A DNA stretch of 64,000 nt from Labia minor (Eukaryota > Arthropoda > Insecta > Dermaptera > Spongiphoridae): contig OY720347.1 in NCBI GenBank assembly GCA_963082975.1, positions 11,266,225 to 11,330,224 of the forward strand. The letters are read 5' to 3'. The position numbers and the translations under genes were made by a program. Position 1 is the stretch's first letter; every line of letters starts with the position of its first letter. Under the pieces are notes generated by a model. That model was not told where the DNA came from. It was given only the letters and a program-made list of their open reading frames with translations, and ran no database searches. Positions 11,999 through 22,224 of the stretch are shown here, one piece after another.

Positions 11999-13310
11999 CT
12001 AGCTCTGCCTCCTTTACCCTCGAAGTAATAGATCGTATTTGGTTGAAAGTCTGTGCAAAAGGTTTTCAATCATTTTATTTCAATCAATATATTAAAACAA
12101 TGCATTTCTTATTATATTCTAATTAAAAATACATTTTAATTTAACTAGTAAGTTAATTATATATTTTATTGTATATTTTATAATGGATTATAATATTTCT
12201 TCTTTCTATTATTTCATTTTGATATTTTATTTTAATTGCTTGATTTCTATTGAATATTTTTAATTATAATGGAATTTAAGGAATTCTAGAGTTGAAACAT
12301 TTGATAAAAGTAAAATTAAGTTTTAACGTTATAAAACTATAAATCAGGCCTGGCCAACCCAAATGACTCCATGGGCCTCTTTGATTAGGAGCAATGCTAC
12401 AGGGGCCGGATTTTAGGGAAACGAATTTAAACTTTACAATGTATTAATAAACACTTTTAATACTTTTTTGATGCTTAATATTTAATGTTTTTATTTATTA
12501 TTTTTCGCCTACTTTTTTTTAAATAAAAATAATAATTTAAAATAAAAAAATATATTCTCTATTAATTACTATTATTTCTAACTTTTTTCTTTCTTTTTAT
12601 GGAATCAAATATGTAGTTTAAAAATTGTAGAACATATTTTAAATAAAAAAATGAATTAATTATAATTATTTCAATTATATTCTGTTTTTGAATATACAGA
12701 CGAGAAATGAAAGTTACAAAAGAAATATAAAGTTAACTGGCGGGCCGAACAATTTTTCACGGTGGGCCGCGGGTTGGCCAGGCCCGCTATAAATAAACTT
12801 AAAAAAATATACATTTATTAATAGTATTAATTTAAATTAATTGATATATTTGTTGTTTTTTTTATTAAGTTCTTTTATCAATTTTTCTAGATCATAGTTA
12901 TTTTTCTCCCTTATGTTAGAGGAAACTTATCTAACTCTGTGGCGCTAGAGGATTTGAACATTATTAGTCGCAGCAAGCAGATTTCTCTAACAATCTTAGT
13001 CCTGACCCACCTCCATCCAACACCTATTCTCTCTCAACTTCTTCAAGTTCTTTGGTCTCCCAATAAGTAACCAAGTTTCCTGCATGTCTTTCGTACACTT
13101 CCAATCACGTGGTCTATATATTTAATTTTCATTTTGTTAATTTAAAATGAATCATACGCTTTGCCAAAACTTTAAATAATTTGTGTACAAAAATATTGAA
13201 TGTTTTTAGCGAGATTAGATTTTATCTAATGTTGTCCGATTTGGCCTTAAACCGCATTGATATATTACAAAAAACTTATATATTGTCTCCTCTCCCAGCC
13301 CAATTCATTT
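11999..13310 (-). mobile_element. Degraded Helitron, copy C
   Basis: Starts with CTAGCTCTGCCTCC (reverse of a Helitron 3' end) and continues with a block shared with copies A, B and D (GTATTTGGTTGAAAGTCTG). It then matches copy D around 44780-45075. It contains LINE-derived sequence near 12930-13100. The 5' end is not recognised. It is interrupted by a hAT MITE at 12345-12786. Confidence 0.55.
12345..12786. mobile_element. hAT MITE in Helitron C
   Basis: 442-bp element with ends CAGGCCTGGCCAACCC and, reversed, CGGGCCTGGCCAACCC. It is flanked by a perfect 8-bp duplication CTATAAAT (12337-12344 and 12787-12794). The homologous segment of Helitron D (about 44935-44990) has no insertion, which gives a natural empty site. 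Confidence 0.9.
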
Positions 13311-13534
13311 ACCCATCCATGTTGCACATGAGATATCTAAATTTCTTAATTTGACTAGAACACTTTCTGTCTTTTAAATTATTTTTGTACTTAAAATATA
13401 GTAGTAATTAATAATTAAGTAACTGAACTAAAACAAAAACTAAAATAATATAATTTAGCCATTTTAATTTTATTTTTGTGTGAATATATTATTTTTACCA
13501 GAGTATGTCATATTAGGGCCTCCATTTTAACCAC

Positions 13535-15833
13535 TTAAACCGCTTTATTTTTTTCTTTTTTATTATGTTTTTTTATATGAAAAAGGAGAGAAGTTTTTTC
13601 AGCAAAACTTGATTTACAATAATCACAAGTATATGGGTTAATAGAATGATTTGTAATTAAATGTCGCCTTAAACCTGATCTCAAAGAAAAATTCATATTA
13701 CAATGAATACAATTATATGGCTTTTCACCTGTGTGTGATCTTATGTGTCCATCCAAATATTCTTTTCTTCCAAATACCTTTGAACAATATGTACATTTAT
13801 AAGGCTTTATACCTTCATGGCAACGCAAATGTACAAGGAGGGTATTTCTATATGCAAAGTTTGCTGAACAATAAGCACAGTTATATGGTTTCTCCCCTGT
13901 ATGAGATTTTAAATGTTCACGTAAAAAACAATTTCTTTTGAATCCTTTCTGACAAATTGTACACTTAAATGGCTTTTCCCCTATATGAACTAATTGTATA
14001 TGTTTAATAAATAGATTTTTTGTATTGAAGATTTCTCCACAAAGAGTACATTTAAATTCTTTATGAGATTTCATATGACGAGTAAAATCGGTTTTTTTAA
14101 TGAATAAATTTTGACAAAAATTACATTGGAAAGGGGATTTGGAATTTTCACTAATTGAATTTTGATTTTTAATATATATATGGTTGGTTTTATGAAGATC
14201 CATATGAGTTATATATTCATGAAATTGAAAATAGTTTTGACAACATATTTCACATGAATAAATATTAATAACTTCTTTGGATTGAGGTAGACTAAAGAGA
14301 TCTGTAAAGAAAATTATATTAATTAAAAATATGCCATACTTAATGACGAGAATAAAATCATGGCAAATAATATAAAAAAATTAACTAGAAAGAATTTAAA
14401 TAAAATACAATATTATTAAAAATGAAAATTTGAGATATTATAAATATATGTGAAACCTTTTATTTCTTTTCCTTTCAAATTCAATTGAATTTTTAGTATT
14501 AATTGTATTTCCGAATGTTGACATTTCTTTTGATGTTTGATTAAAAATTCCTCGCTAATAAATGCCATTTCACAATAACAACATTTAAAAAGGGGGCCTG
14601 TAAAAGGTATAAAAATAGTAAATAATTCTATGTAAGGTAATTGTATACTTTAACTATCATGTCATGGATTTGGATAAAACTTAACCAGTAGATTCCTTTT
14701 TTAATTCCAAAGAAACTTTCCTTATTCAATATTTCCGGGTCGCTTCTAGTTTACGAGATAAAAATTATTAGAATTTGCATATAAATTCAATTTAGCTATT
14801 ATATTTATGTTTTATTGATTTTTCCAGTAGAGGGCTTCACTAATTTTTTGTTGTTTTTTTAGTTAGGTTTGGATATAGAAAAATTAAAAAAATAGGTAAT
14901 AGTTAAGAATACATGTCACTTCTCAGATTTTGATGAAACTTCGCCAGTTGATTCCTTGATTAATTCTAAGAAATTTTTTCTTAGGCAATATAGCGGGAAA
15001 ACTTCTAGTTTTCAAGATAAAAAGGATTAAAGTTTGGATATAAACCCATTGATATTCTATTTAGCTACCATGTTTTATCCATTTGACTAGCAGAGGGCTC
15101 CACTAATTTTCGGGGAGGGGGGTTTCCAGTTCGGATTGGATATAGAAAAATTAAAAAATTAATTAATTAAATAATATCTCTATATATAAACCAAACCGAA
15201 AAAAACGATAATTAATGAATAAGTGAATAATTAGTGAATTGGTCAATAAAACATTACTTAATGGCTAAACATTTCGACATTCATAACCAGCTAATCTATC
15301 AAACTTAAAAAATATTTATTTATCTCGAAAACAAGAAGTTTGTTTCCTCGCTATATTGCCTAAGAAAAAAGTTTCTTAGAATTAATCAAGGAATCAACTG
15401 ACGAAGTTTTATCAAAATACGAGATGTGACATGTATCGTTAACTATTACCAAACCACCCATTTAATTAATTAAATAATTTTCCTATATCCAAACCGAACC
15501 GAAAACACCGAAAATTAGTGAATAAGTAAATAATTCATGAATTAGTCAATAAAACTTAATTTATATATAATGGCTGCACACACATTTCGACATTCATAAC
15601 CAGCTATTCTGTCAAACTTAAAAAATCTTTATCTCGTAAATTAGAAGAGACCGAGAAATATTGCATGAGGAAAGTTTCTTTGGAATTAAAAAAGGAATCC
15701 ACTGGTAAAGTTTTTACCAAATCCATGACATGATAGTTAAAATATTCAATTACCAATTTATTTCTATACAAAATAAATATTGGTAACCTTTATATATAGG
15801 ATATTGATTCTCTTCTTTAATAAATTGATCCAT
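13535..15833 (-). CDS. C2H2 zinc-finger protein A (three exons, 317 aa)
   Basis: Probable sequence-specific DNA-binding nuclear protein. Exons read on the minus strand: 15833-15788 (MDQFIKEENQYPIYK), 14597-14457, 14301-13535, with phases 1 and 1 and good GT-AG sites. Exon 2 encodes an atypical C2HC finger (CYCEMAF...FLIKHQKKC). Exon 3 holds about eight C2H2 fingers, beginning with a poorly conserved one (CEICCQNYF), several joined by TGEKPY-type linkers. The protein ends KKEKNKAV. The 46-nt first exon and the exon 2 finger match gene B (20221-22224), so the two are paralogs transcribed divergently. Intron 1 contains a nested long-TIR element. There is no KRAB, BTB or ZAD domain. Target unknown. 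Starting at the internal methionine at 14203 would lose the conserved exons. Confidence 0.85.
14649..15741. mobile_element. Long-TIR MITE with a second one nested inside
   Basis: Outer inverted repeats over 100 bp long: TTTAACTATCATGTCATGG at 14649 is mirrored at 15741. An inner pair of the same general family spans about 14895-15450 (GGTAATAGTTAA...ACATGTCAC at both ends). No transposase. Long TIRs suggest a Mutator-like or foldback MITE, but no clear target duplication was found. It lies in intron 1 of zinc-finger gene A. Confidence 0.55.
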
Positions 15834-16086
15834 TATAAATAATTAAATAAAGAAAATTAACTAATATATATATATATATATATAACTTTTTAAATAGTAA
15901 ATTTTTATATTATCAATTATTATAAAATCACAAATTCACACTTTTTAACCTATTAAAAATATAAATTATCACAGTATCAAAAATGTTATGGAAAATATTA
16001 ATTATTATCTATGAAAATTATTAGAAATGGGCGGTCCTGAATGAACGACCATGAAAAGATACGGATTCAATGAATTGTTATCAATT

Positions 16087-16150
16087 GTTATTTATCCTTC
16101 AATTTTCATTTTCAGCTTGTTATTTATCCTTCAATTTTCATTTTCAGCTT
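16087..16150. repeat. 32-bp tandem duplication
   Basis: Two perfect head-to-tail copies of a 32-bp unit ending TTTTCAGCTT (16087-16118 and 16119-16150), upstream of zinc-finger gene A. Confidence 0.85.
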
Positions 16151-16491
16151 ACTGCCACACATAAAGAAGATTCAATAATCAAGTGCTGAGCGAGAAGTTG
16201 AGCAGTAATTTATGTTCCTTTTATTTCTTTTTTTTTTTAAATTATATAGATGTTAAAATGAATAATAGGACCCGTTAAAAAAAACGAATTTGCTCACCTC
16301 TAATAGCTATTTAGTTATCTAGTTAATCAACTAACGGCTGATTTTAGTACTAATAGTTATAAGCGCGTTCTTTTAAAACAATTTATCAATGCAAAAAGGA
16401 AACCATTTGTTTTGAAAGAAAAATAAATAGTAAGAAAGAAATTTAGTAATGAGCGGTTTGTACTTGAGGATGAATACTAAATAATTTCATG

Positions 16492-16525
16492 GGTAATTAT
16501 ACAGGAGATCTCCTGTATAATTACC
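16492..16525. repeat. 34-bp perfect palindrome
   Basis: Each arm is 17 bp (GGTAATTATACAGGAGA and its exact complement) with no spacer. It ends 21 bp left of the hAT element and 13 bp before its target duplication. Confidence 0.9.
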
Positions 16526-16932
16526 ATAATTATTTATAATATAATTCATAGGTTCTTAAACTTATGTACTCCACGGACCCCCACTTGAAAAAATTTTTTT
16601 TGACGGACCCCCATCACAACTTTAGGTACTTTACGTCATTTTATTAATTAATTTCTGGCTTACGATCTCATAAGGACAAGGATATATGATGAATATTTCT
16701 AACAGTGATTGGTGAATAACGATTTTTTTGCATATTGTAGAACACATTTTATTAGAAATTATAATATTGAAGAAAGAAAATACAAACATTGTCATAGCAA
16801 CAAATCTCACAAATTATAATGGGTACTTACATTAAATTCATATAAATATTTTATAATTTTTTTCAGAAAATATTAAATAAGAAATATTTTAAAAAATAAC
16901 TGCATCTATCTCATTAAATATAACTTACATAT

Positions 16933-18792
16933 TTAATGAGATGTATGCAGTTGTTTTCTTGAAACAAGAATCTCAATATCTGGCTTAATATTGGAAACTT
17001 TTAATCTAAGATCCGGCTCTACATTTAATTTGTTTCTATATTTAGACTTAATATAAAATAGTACCGAAAAAGCTTGTTCGCATAAATATGTTGTGCAGAA
17101 TGGAATCAAGTGTTGAAGTGCTTTATTTGCAAGCGCAGGATAATCTGACCTGAGAAGTAACCAAAAGTTGCTCAATTCAGTTTTGTTAAATTTTAGTTTA
17201 TAAGTTGTATCACATGATAATTCCACGAGAATATCTTGTTCAGGTGCAGATAAATGTTTAGCATTTGTAATTTCCATATTAAATGGATCTCTGATCCAGT
17301 TATTGCAAGGATCAGGAGTAGAAAAATACTTCCTGAAGTTGCTTTTCAAAGTAATTAAATGTTCAACAAATAATTGACGCGTTTGATTAAGCAATTTTTC
17401 ACTGGAGCTTTCTATGAAATCATTGAGAGTTGGAAAAGACTCATATACACCGTTCTGGATGCGTTTCGACCACAAGTCGATTTTTTTAATCATTGCTTCT
17501 ATTTTATCTTCAACTTTAAATATATTTACAACAGTACCTTGCAGGCTCAAATTAAGTTCGTTCAATTTTGTAAAAATATCAGTCAAGTAAGCCACCTTAG
17601 CTAACCAGATAAAATCATTGAAACATTCGGTCAGTTCAAAATGCGCATCTATTAAAAACAATCGTATTTCATCTCGAAGCTCAAAAAGGCGAATGAGTAC
17701 TTTCCCGCGGGACAACCAACGTACATCTGTATGTAATAATAAATGTGTATGTTGACTACCCATTTCCTCACACAAAATTTTAAAAACTCTGGAATTAAGT
17801 GGACGAGCCTTAATGAAATTGACAATTTTAACTACTTCGTCTAATGTTCTTTTCAAATCTGGTGACATATTTTTGGCTGCTAATGATTCTCTGTGAATGC
17901 AGCAATGATTCCAAACAACCTGAGGCGCAACATTTTTAATAAGAGCAATCAATCCAGTTCTTGTACCTGACATTGCACGAGCACCATCAGTGCAAATTCC
18001 AACACATTTTGGCCACTCTATTTCATTTTCGGTTATAAAATTATTCAAACTGTTAAATATGTCATTAGCTGTCGTTCGTGAAGGTAGTGAATCACAAAAC
18101 AATACATCTTCTTGTATTTGATTTTCAAACTCATATCTAATGAAAGCTAACAAATTGGCATTATTAGTGACATCAGTACTTTCATCCAATTGTAATGAGT
18201 AATAGTGACTTTTGCGCACTCTCGATATTAATTCTTCTTTTATATTACATGACATGTCTTCAATCCTATTCTTAACCGTATCATTTGATAATGAAATCAA
18301 ATTTATATCGTTTGCTGCTTTAGTTCCTAACATTATATTTGTAATTACTTTTGTAGCAGGAAGAATTAATTGCTCTGCTATATTATGCTGCTTTCCTGCT
18401 TTAGCAATAAGTAGAGCTACTTCATATGATGCCATTACTGCTTTCTTACTCATACCACCAGATCCCGTCTTTACCATCAATTTCTGACTTGAATTAAGTT
18501 CTTCTTTTTTCATTTTAAAAAATTCGATAGACTTACTAACATGCTCGCTGTGCTTTGTTTGTAAATGACGTCTGAGATTAGCAGGTTTCATACTTTCATT
18601 GGATAAACTTTCCTGACATAGAACGCAGACTGGTCTTTCCACATCATTGTTGCAAATATAAGTAAATCCAAATGATAAATAATCATCCGAATATTTTCTA
18701 GTTTTGCGTTTCTTGGTAGAGTTTGCTGTTGATGCCTCATCATCTGATTCTTTCCGTTTCTGTGTTGAACCAGTTTGTAGCCAACGATCCAT
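16933..18792 (-). CDS. hAT transposase, ZBED5/SCAND3-like (619 aa)
   Basis: Cut-and-paste transposase with an RNase-H-like fold. From the N-terminus: a basic nuclear-signal-like tract (KKRKTRK, residues 27-33); a BED zinc finger (CVLC at 56-59 and HLQTKH at 76-81); the RNase-H core with LDEST (Asp203), CTDGARAM (Asp269) and the CC-x-H motif NHCCIH (295-300); the DVRWLSRG block (356-363); and the C-terminal hATC dimerisation region with CEQAFS (Glu572). The three acidic residues expected for catalysis are therefore visible. The start MDRWLQ is at 18792 and no stop interrupts the frame. Length is usual for the family. Several ZBED genes were domesticated from such transposases, but here flanking TIRs and target duplication indicate a transposon gene. 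Confidence 0.9.
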   Translation of the reverse strand: MDRWLQTGSTQKRKESDDEASTANSTKKRKTRKYSDDYLSFGFTYICNNDVERPVCVLCQESLSNESMKPANLRRHLQTKHSEHVSKSIEFFKMKKEELNSSQKLMVKTGSGGMSKKAVMASYEVALLIAKAGKQHNIAEQLILPATKVITNIMLGTKAANDINLISLSNDTVKNRIEDMSCNIKEELISRVRKSHYYSLQLDESTDVTNNANLLAFIRYEFENQIQEDVLFCDSLPSRTTANDIFNSLNNFITENEIEWPKCVGICTDGARAMSGTRTGLIALIKNVAPQVVWNHCCIHRESLAAKNMSPDLKRTLDEVVKIVNFIKARPLNSRVFKILCEEMGSQHTHLLLHTDVRWLSRGKVLIRLFELRDEIRLFLIDAHFELTECFNDFIWLAKVAYLTDIFTKLNELNLSLQGTVVNIFKVEDKIEAMIKKIDLWSKRIQNGVYESFPTLNDFIESSSEKLLNQTRQLFVEHLITLKSNFRKYFSTPDPCNNWIRDPFNMEITNAKHLSAPEQDILVELSCDTTYKLKFNKTELSNFWLLLRSDYPALANKALQHLIPFCTTYLCEQAFSVLFYIKSKYRNKLNVEPDLRLKVSNIKPDIEILVSRKQLHTSH

Positions 18793-19020
18793 TTTATGGA
18801 GTAATTTATTAACATTGAACTACAATAATATAAATATAATATAAATATAATATAAATATAACGAATTATTATTTACTAGCTATGTTTTAATATGATTTTA
18901 AATGAATGTTTTAATATCATTTTAAATGAATGTTTTAAATCATTTTAATAAATGTTTTAAATCATTTTAAATAAATGATTTAATATCATTTTAAATGAAT
19001 ATTAATTTATATAATAAATA

Positions 19021-19110
19021 TATTTCGTAATTTGATTCTAAAATATTATTAATTTCGTAATTTGATTCTAAAATATTATTAATTTCGTAATTTGATTCTA
19101 AAATATTATT
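19021..19110. repeat. 30-bp tandem repeat, three copies
   Basis: Three near-perfect 30-bp units containing TTTCGTAATTTGATTCTAAA, inside the 5' non-coding part of the hAT element. A single similar block occurs at about 57925. Confidence 0.85.
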
Positions 19111-19295
19111 AAAATAAATATTTTTTATTCATAAAACTAACTTATACTTACTCTCAAAAACAGCCTTTCTGGGAAATTGCAAAATGTGTTTAGTGTTTTT
19201 ATAAAATAATGATCATGCAAATTACACTAAAAATTAAAAAAAATTATTAGCTATAATAAACTATTATTAGCTATAATTTAATTATAATTAATTAA

Positions 19296-19405
19296 ATTAA
19301 TAAAAATAATTTAAAGATACAACTCGTTGAGAAATGAACTTATAATTAACATTAATAAAAATAATTTAAAGATACAACTCGTTGAGAAATGAACTTATAA
19401 TTAAC
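19296..19405. repeat. 55-bp tandem duplication
   Basis: Two direct 55-bp copies (19296-19350 and 19351-19405) containing GATACAACTCGTTGAGAAAT, inside the hAT element. Confidence 0.85.
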
Positions 19406-20220
19406 ATTTGCTTTAAAACTGTTTAAAACCCCAGAGTGGACGCTGACAATTTGGGTTTTTCCGGGTAAGACTGTCCCCTCCCCTGGTTTTCCCCAATAAC
19501 AAAGTGAAAGAAAATTCCCTTATATGCCTCCCCTTCCGAGCCCCTAAGAGGGGTTATTTTAAAGGAACAATCGAAAAATGATTTTAAATGAATGAATGGA
19601 TGAAAATTCAAATTTTATATATAGTTTTTTATATATGTTTATTTATTCACAAAAAATTAATTGACATAATTATCAATTTAATAAAATAAAATAGTATTAT
19701 TAATAGTATTAAATTATAGCCGTAATTCTCTAGGAGGATATAGTTAAACAATGAACTTTAAATATTTATATATGTATATATTTTTACGATGATTTTTTTC
19801 CGAGGACCGCGGACCCCCAGTAAAGGCTTCGCGGACCCCCAGGGGTCCGCGGACCACAGTTTAAGAACCACTGATATAATTTATTTGGCTAAAAAAAGAC
19901 TTAAAGAATTAAAGTAAATTATTCCATTTATTCAAATCAATCTACTCACAATCTCTCAGAAAGCAAAAAAAACCTCAAATAATTCAAAATTTATATTTTA
20001 TATAAAAACGCCATCTATTGATTTTTATTTTGATTTAACATAGGAACGATATCAACTTTGTTTTTACCGGTTTTTACTTATTTATATTATCAAAAAAATA
20101 ATTGATTATGTTTTGCTATATATATATTGAGTAAAAATAATGATCTATTGTAATATTTACTAGTTTTTATTTTAATTATTAATGATAAATATATGAAAGA
20201 TATTATTAAATTTTTACAAA

Positions 20221-22224
20221 ATGGATGAATTGCCTAGACTTGACAATCACTATCCAATATATAAAGGTTTGCTATTTTAATAAATTTTAAATATTATTTT
20301 AGTAATTACCTTGATACCAGGATTTTTAATTATTAGTTCACTAAAATTAAATATTTTTTTTCTAATTCATCCGAACAGAAAACTCAAAATGTCCCGAACA
20401 TAGAATTTTATATGTAAAATCCAAATCCAATGATTTTTTTGAAAGTTGAAACTTCATTCACTCCAACCCACAGACTATCTGGCTCTGCTCATTCTTCAAC
20501 ATGAGTTGAAAGTCATCATGTTTTCATTTTAGGGATAAAACTATAAATTACTATAATAATTACATTAAATATTTAACATCTTTATTGATATAATTCATTT
20601 GTATTTATATAAGTTTTAGTTTTATTAAAAATTAATATTTTCAGGACCACTTTCGATTTGCGGATATTGTGGAATGATGTTTATTAGTGAAGAATTTTTA
20701 ACCAAACATCAAAAGAAATGCATGCATATGAAAATATTATCAATATGCAAAGTTAAATTACAAATAAGAAGAGAAACTATAAATCCAAGTATAATTAAAT
20801 TATCTTATTATTCCTTTTTAAAGATATTGATTTAAATTCCAATTCTACTAAATAATTTATTATTTGGGAATAATATTTTCAAGATCCAGTCGTCGCACGT
20901 CATAATTAGGAAATATTAATCAAAGCATTAGCAACAACCTGTTGCTGAATCTTGATTTCGGTTTTCAAATAAGACTAATCTGCTCTTAGACATTCTGTAG
21001 ATTTGTTGGTTTTAAAGGATTTTTCAAGATTTAGATTATGTGATTGAAATCTATCTTGTTTGGTTAAGACCTAAAAAATGGTTTCGATTAATTATCAAAA
21101 CTAATCTGTCAAATACATTTTCCGTATTTTTAAGATTTATATCCATATATAAAATAATAAAATAACAAAAGCCAAAATAAGATCAATATATCTATATATA
21201 TTTTTAGATACAATGACTTTATTTTTTATCCGTCATTTATTTCTTGATTGTTAATTTCGTTCAGACCAAAGGTCTACTCCCTACAAATGAATTTGCACTA
21301 TGCACACACACCTAAATCTAAAATGATTTAATATTTTTTTGCCTTGAAACACTGAAAAACTGCGCTGACTTTGTAGCTGGTGGTAAAGACAAGTGGTAAT
21401 TGGGATCACCATTATACAGATGACTACTGAACCAAAAATTTAACGTCCCTAAGATTGGGAAAGCACCAAGCACATCAGCAACGCGTAGTTATCCTATGCA
21501 TAAGTAACTAAAAAAATTTTTATAATATACATTTATCTTTTCAGATATCGCTGGTTCTATAATCAATGTTCAGAACAAAGGAATCAATGACGATTATTTT
21601 TGTGAAAAGTGTTTTTGTGGCTTTTTGAAATTATCCGATTATAATAGACACATTCGACACCATCATTCATCAGATAAAGAACCATTCCAGCCTGAGAAAG
21701 GCGAAAGAAAAAGACAACGAAAACAAAAACTTAACGAAAAATGTGATATTTGTTCTAAAATGTTTTTGAATAAATATCGTTTATCTCGACATTATAGACG
21801 TCATACAGGCGAAAAACCATTTCAATGTAATCAATGTTCATCTTGTTTCTCACAAAAACACAATCTTATGGTTCATTTACGAACGCATTCCGGTGAAAAA
21901 CCATTTATGTGTACATATTGTCCTATGAGATTTGGTCAAAAAGTTATTTTAAAAAATCATTTAAGAACACACACAGGAGAAAAACCATTTGCATGCCCAG
22001 AATGTTCCATGAAATTCACTCATGGCAGCACACTAAAAAGGCATTTAATGTCTCATTCAGGAGAAAGACCATACGGCTGTGAACATTGCAAAGCCCATTT
22101 TTCACGTCGAAACACATTAATTAAACATTTACGAACACATGGTAAAGTTTTTTCTTGTACATATTGTAAATTGCAATTTAAAGAAAAAACCCTATTTACT
22201 AGTCATTTGAAAACACATTTTTAA
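20221..22224 (+). CDS. C2H2 zinc-finger protein B (three exons, 289 aa)
   Basis: Paralog of zinc-finger gene A. Exons: 20221-20266 (MDELPRLDNHYPIYK), 20645-20788, 21545-22224, phases 1 and 1, with acceptors TTTTCAG and donors GTTTGC/GTATAA. Exon 2 encodes a C2HC finger (CGYCGMMF...FLTKHQKKC). Exon 3 begins with a divergent finger (CEKCFCGF...HIRHHH), then a basic linker, then six regular C2H2 fingers with TGEKPF/SGEKPF linkers. It ends at HLKTHF with TAA. The conserved 46-nt first exon and identical intron phases show common descent with gene A. The ATGs of the two genes face away from each other about 4.4 kb apart, with a hAT transposon between them. Likely a nuclear DNA-binding protein with unknown target. 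Intron 2 has unclassified, moderately G+C-rich sequence (about 20880-21500). Confidence 0.85.

Larger units (their letters stand above)
16547..19873 (-). mobile_element. hAT DNA transposon with intact-looking transposase
   Basis: 3327-bp element with imperfect terminal repeats CATAGGTTCTTAAACT (left) and CAGTGGTTCTTAAACTG (right, reversed), both leading into CCGCGGACCCCC-like blocks. It is flanked by a perfect 8-bp duplication ATATAATT (16539-16546 and 19874-19881). It carries one uninterrupted transposase frame (16933-18792, minus). The region between the frame and the right end holds short tandem repeats. With a whole frame and perfect duplication it looks recently inserted. The left terminus is more diverged than the right, which may limit mobility. 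Confidence 0.9.

Noticed and set aside
13717-13941. Plus-strand frame of 74 codons
   Set aside because: Antisense shadow of the zinc-finger exon; coding pattern fits only the minus strand.
17374-18487. Plus-strand frames within the hAT element
   Set aside because: Antisense shadows of the 619-aa transposase.
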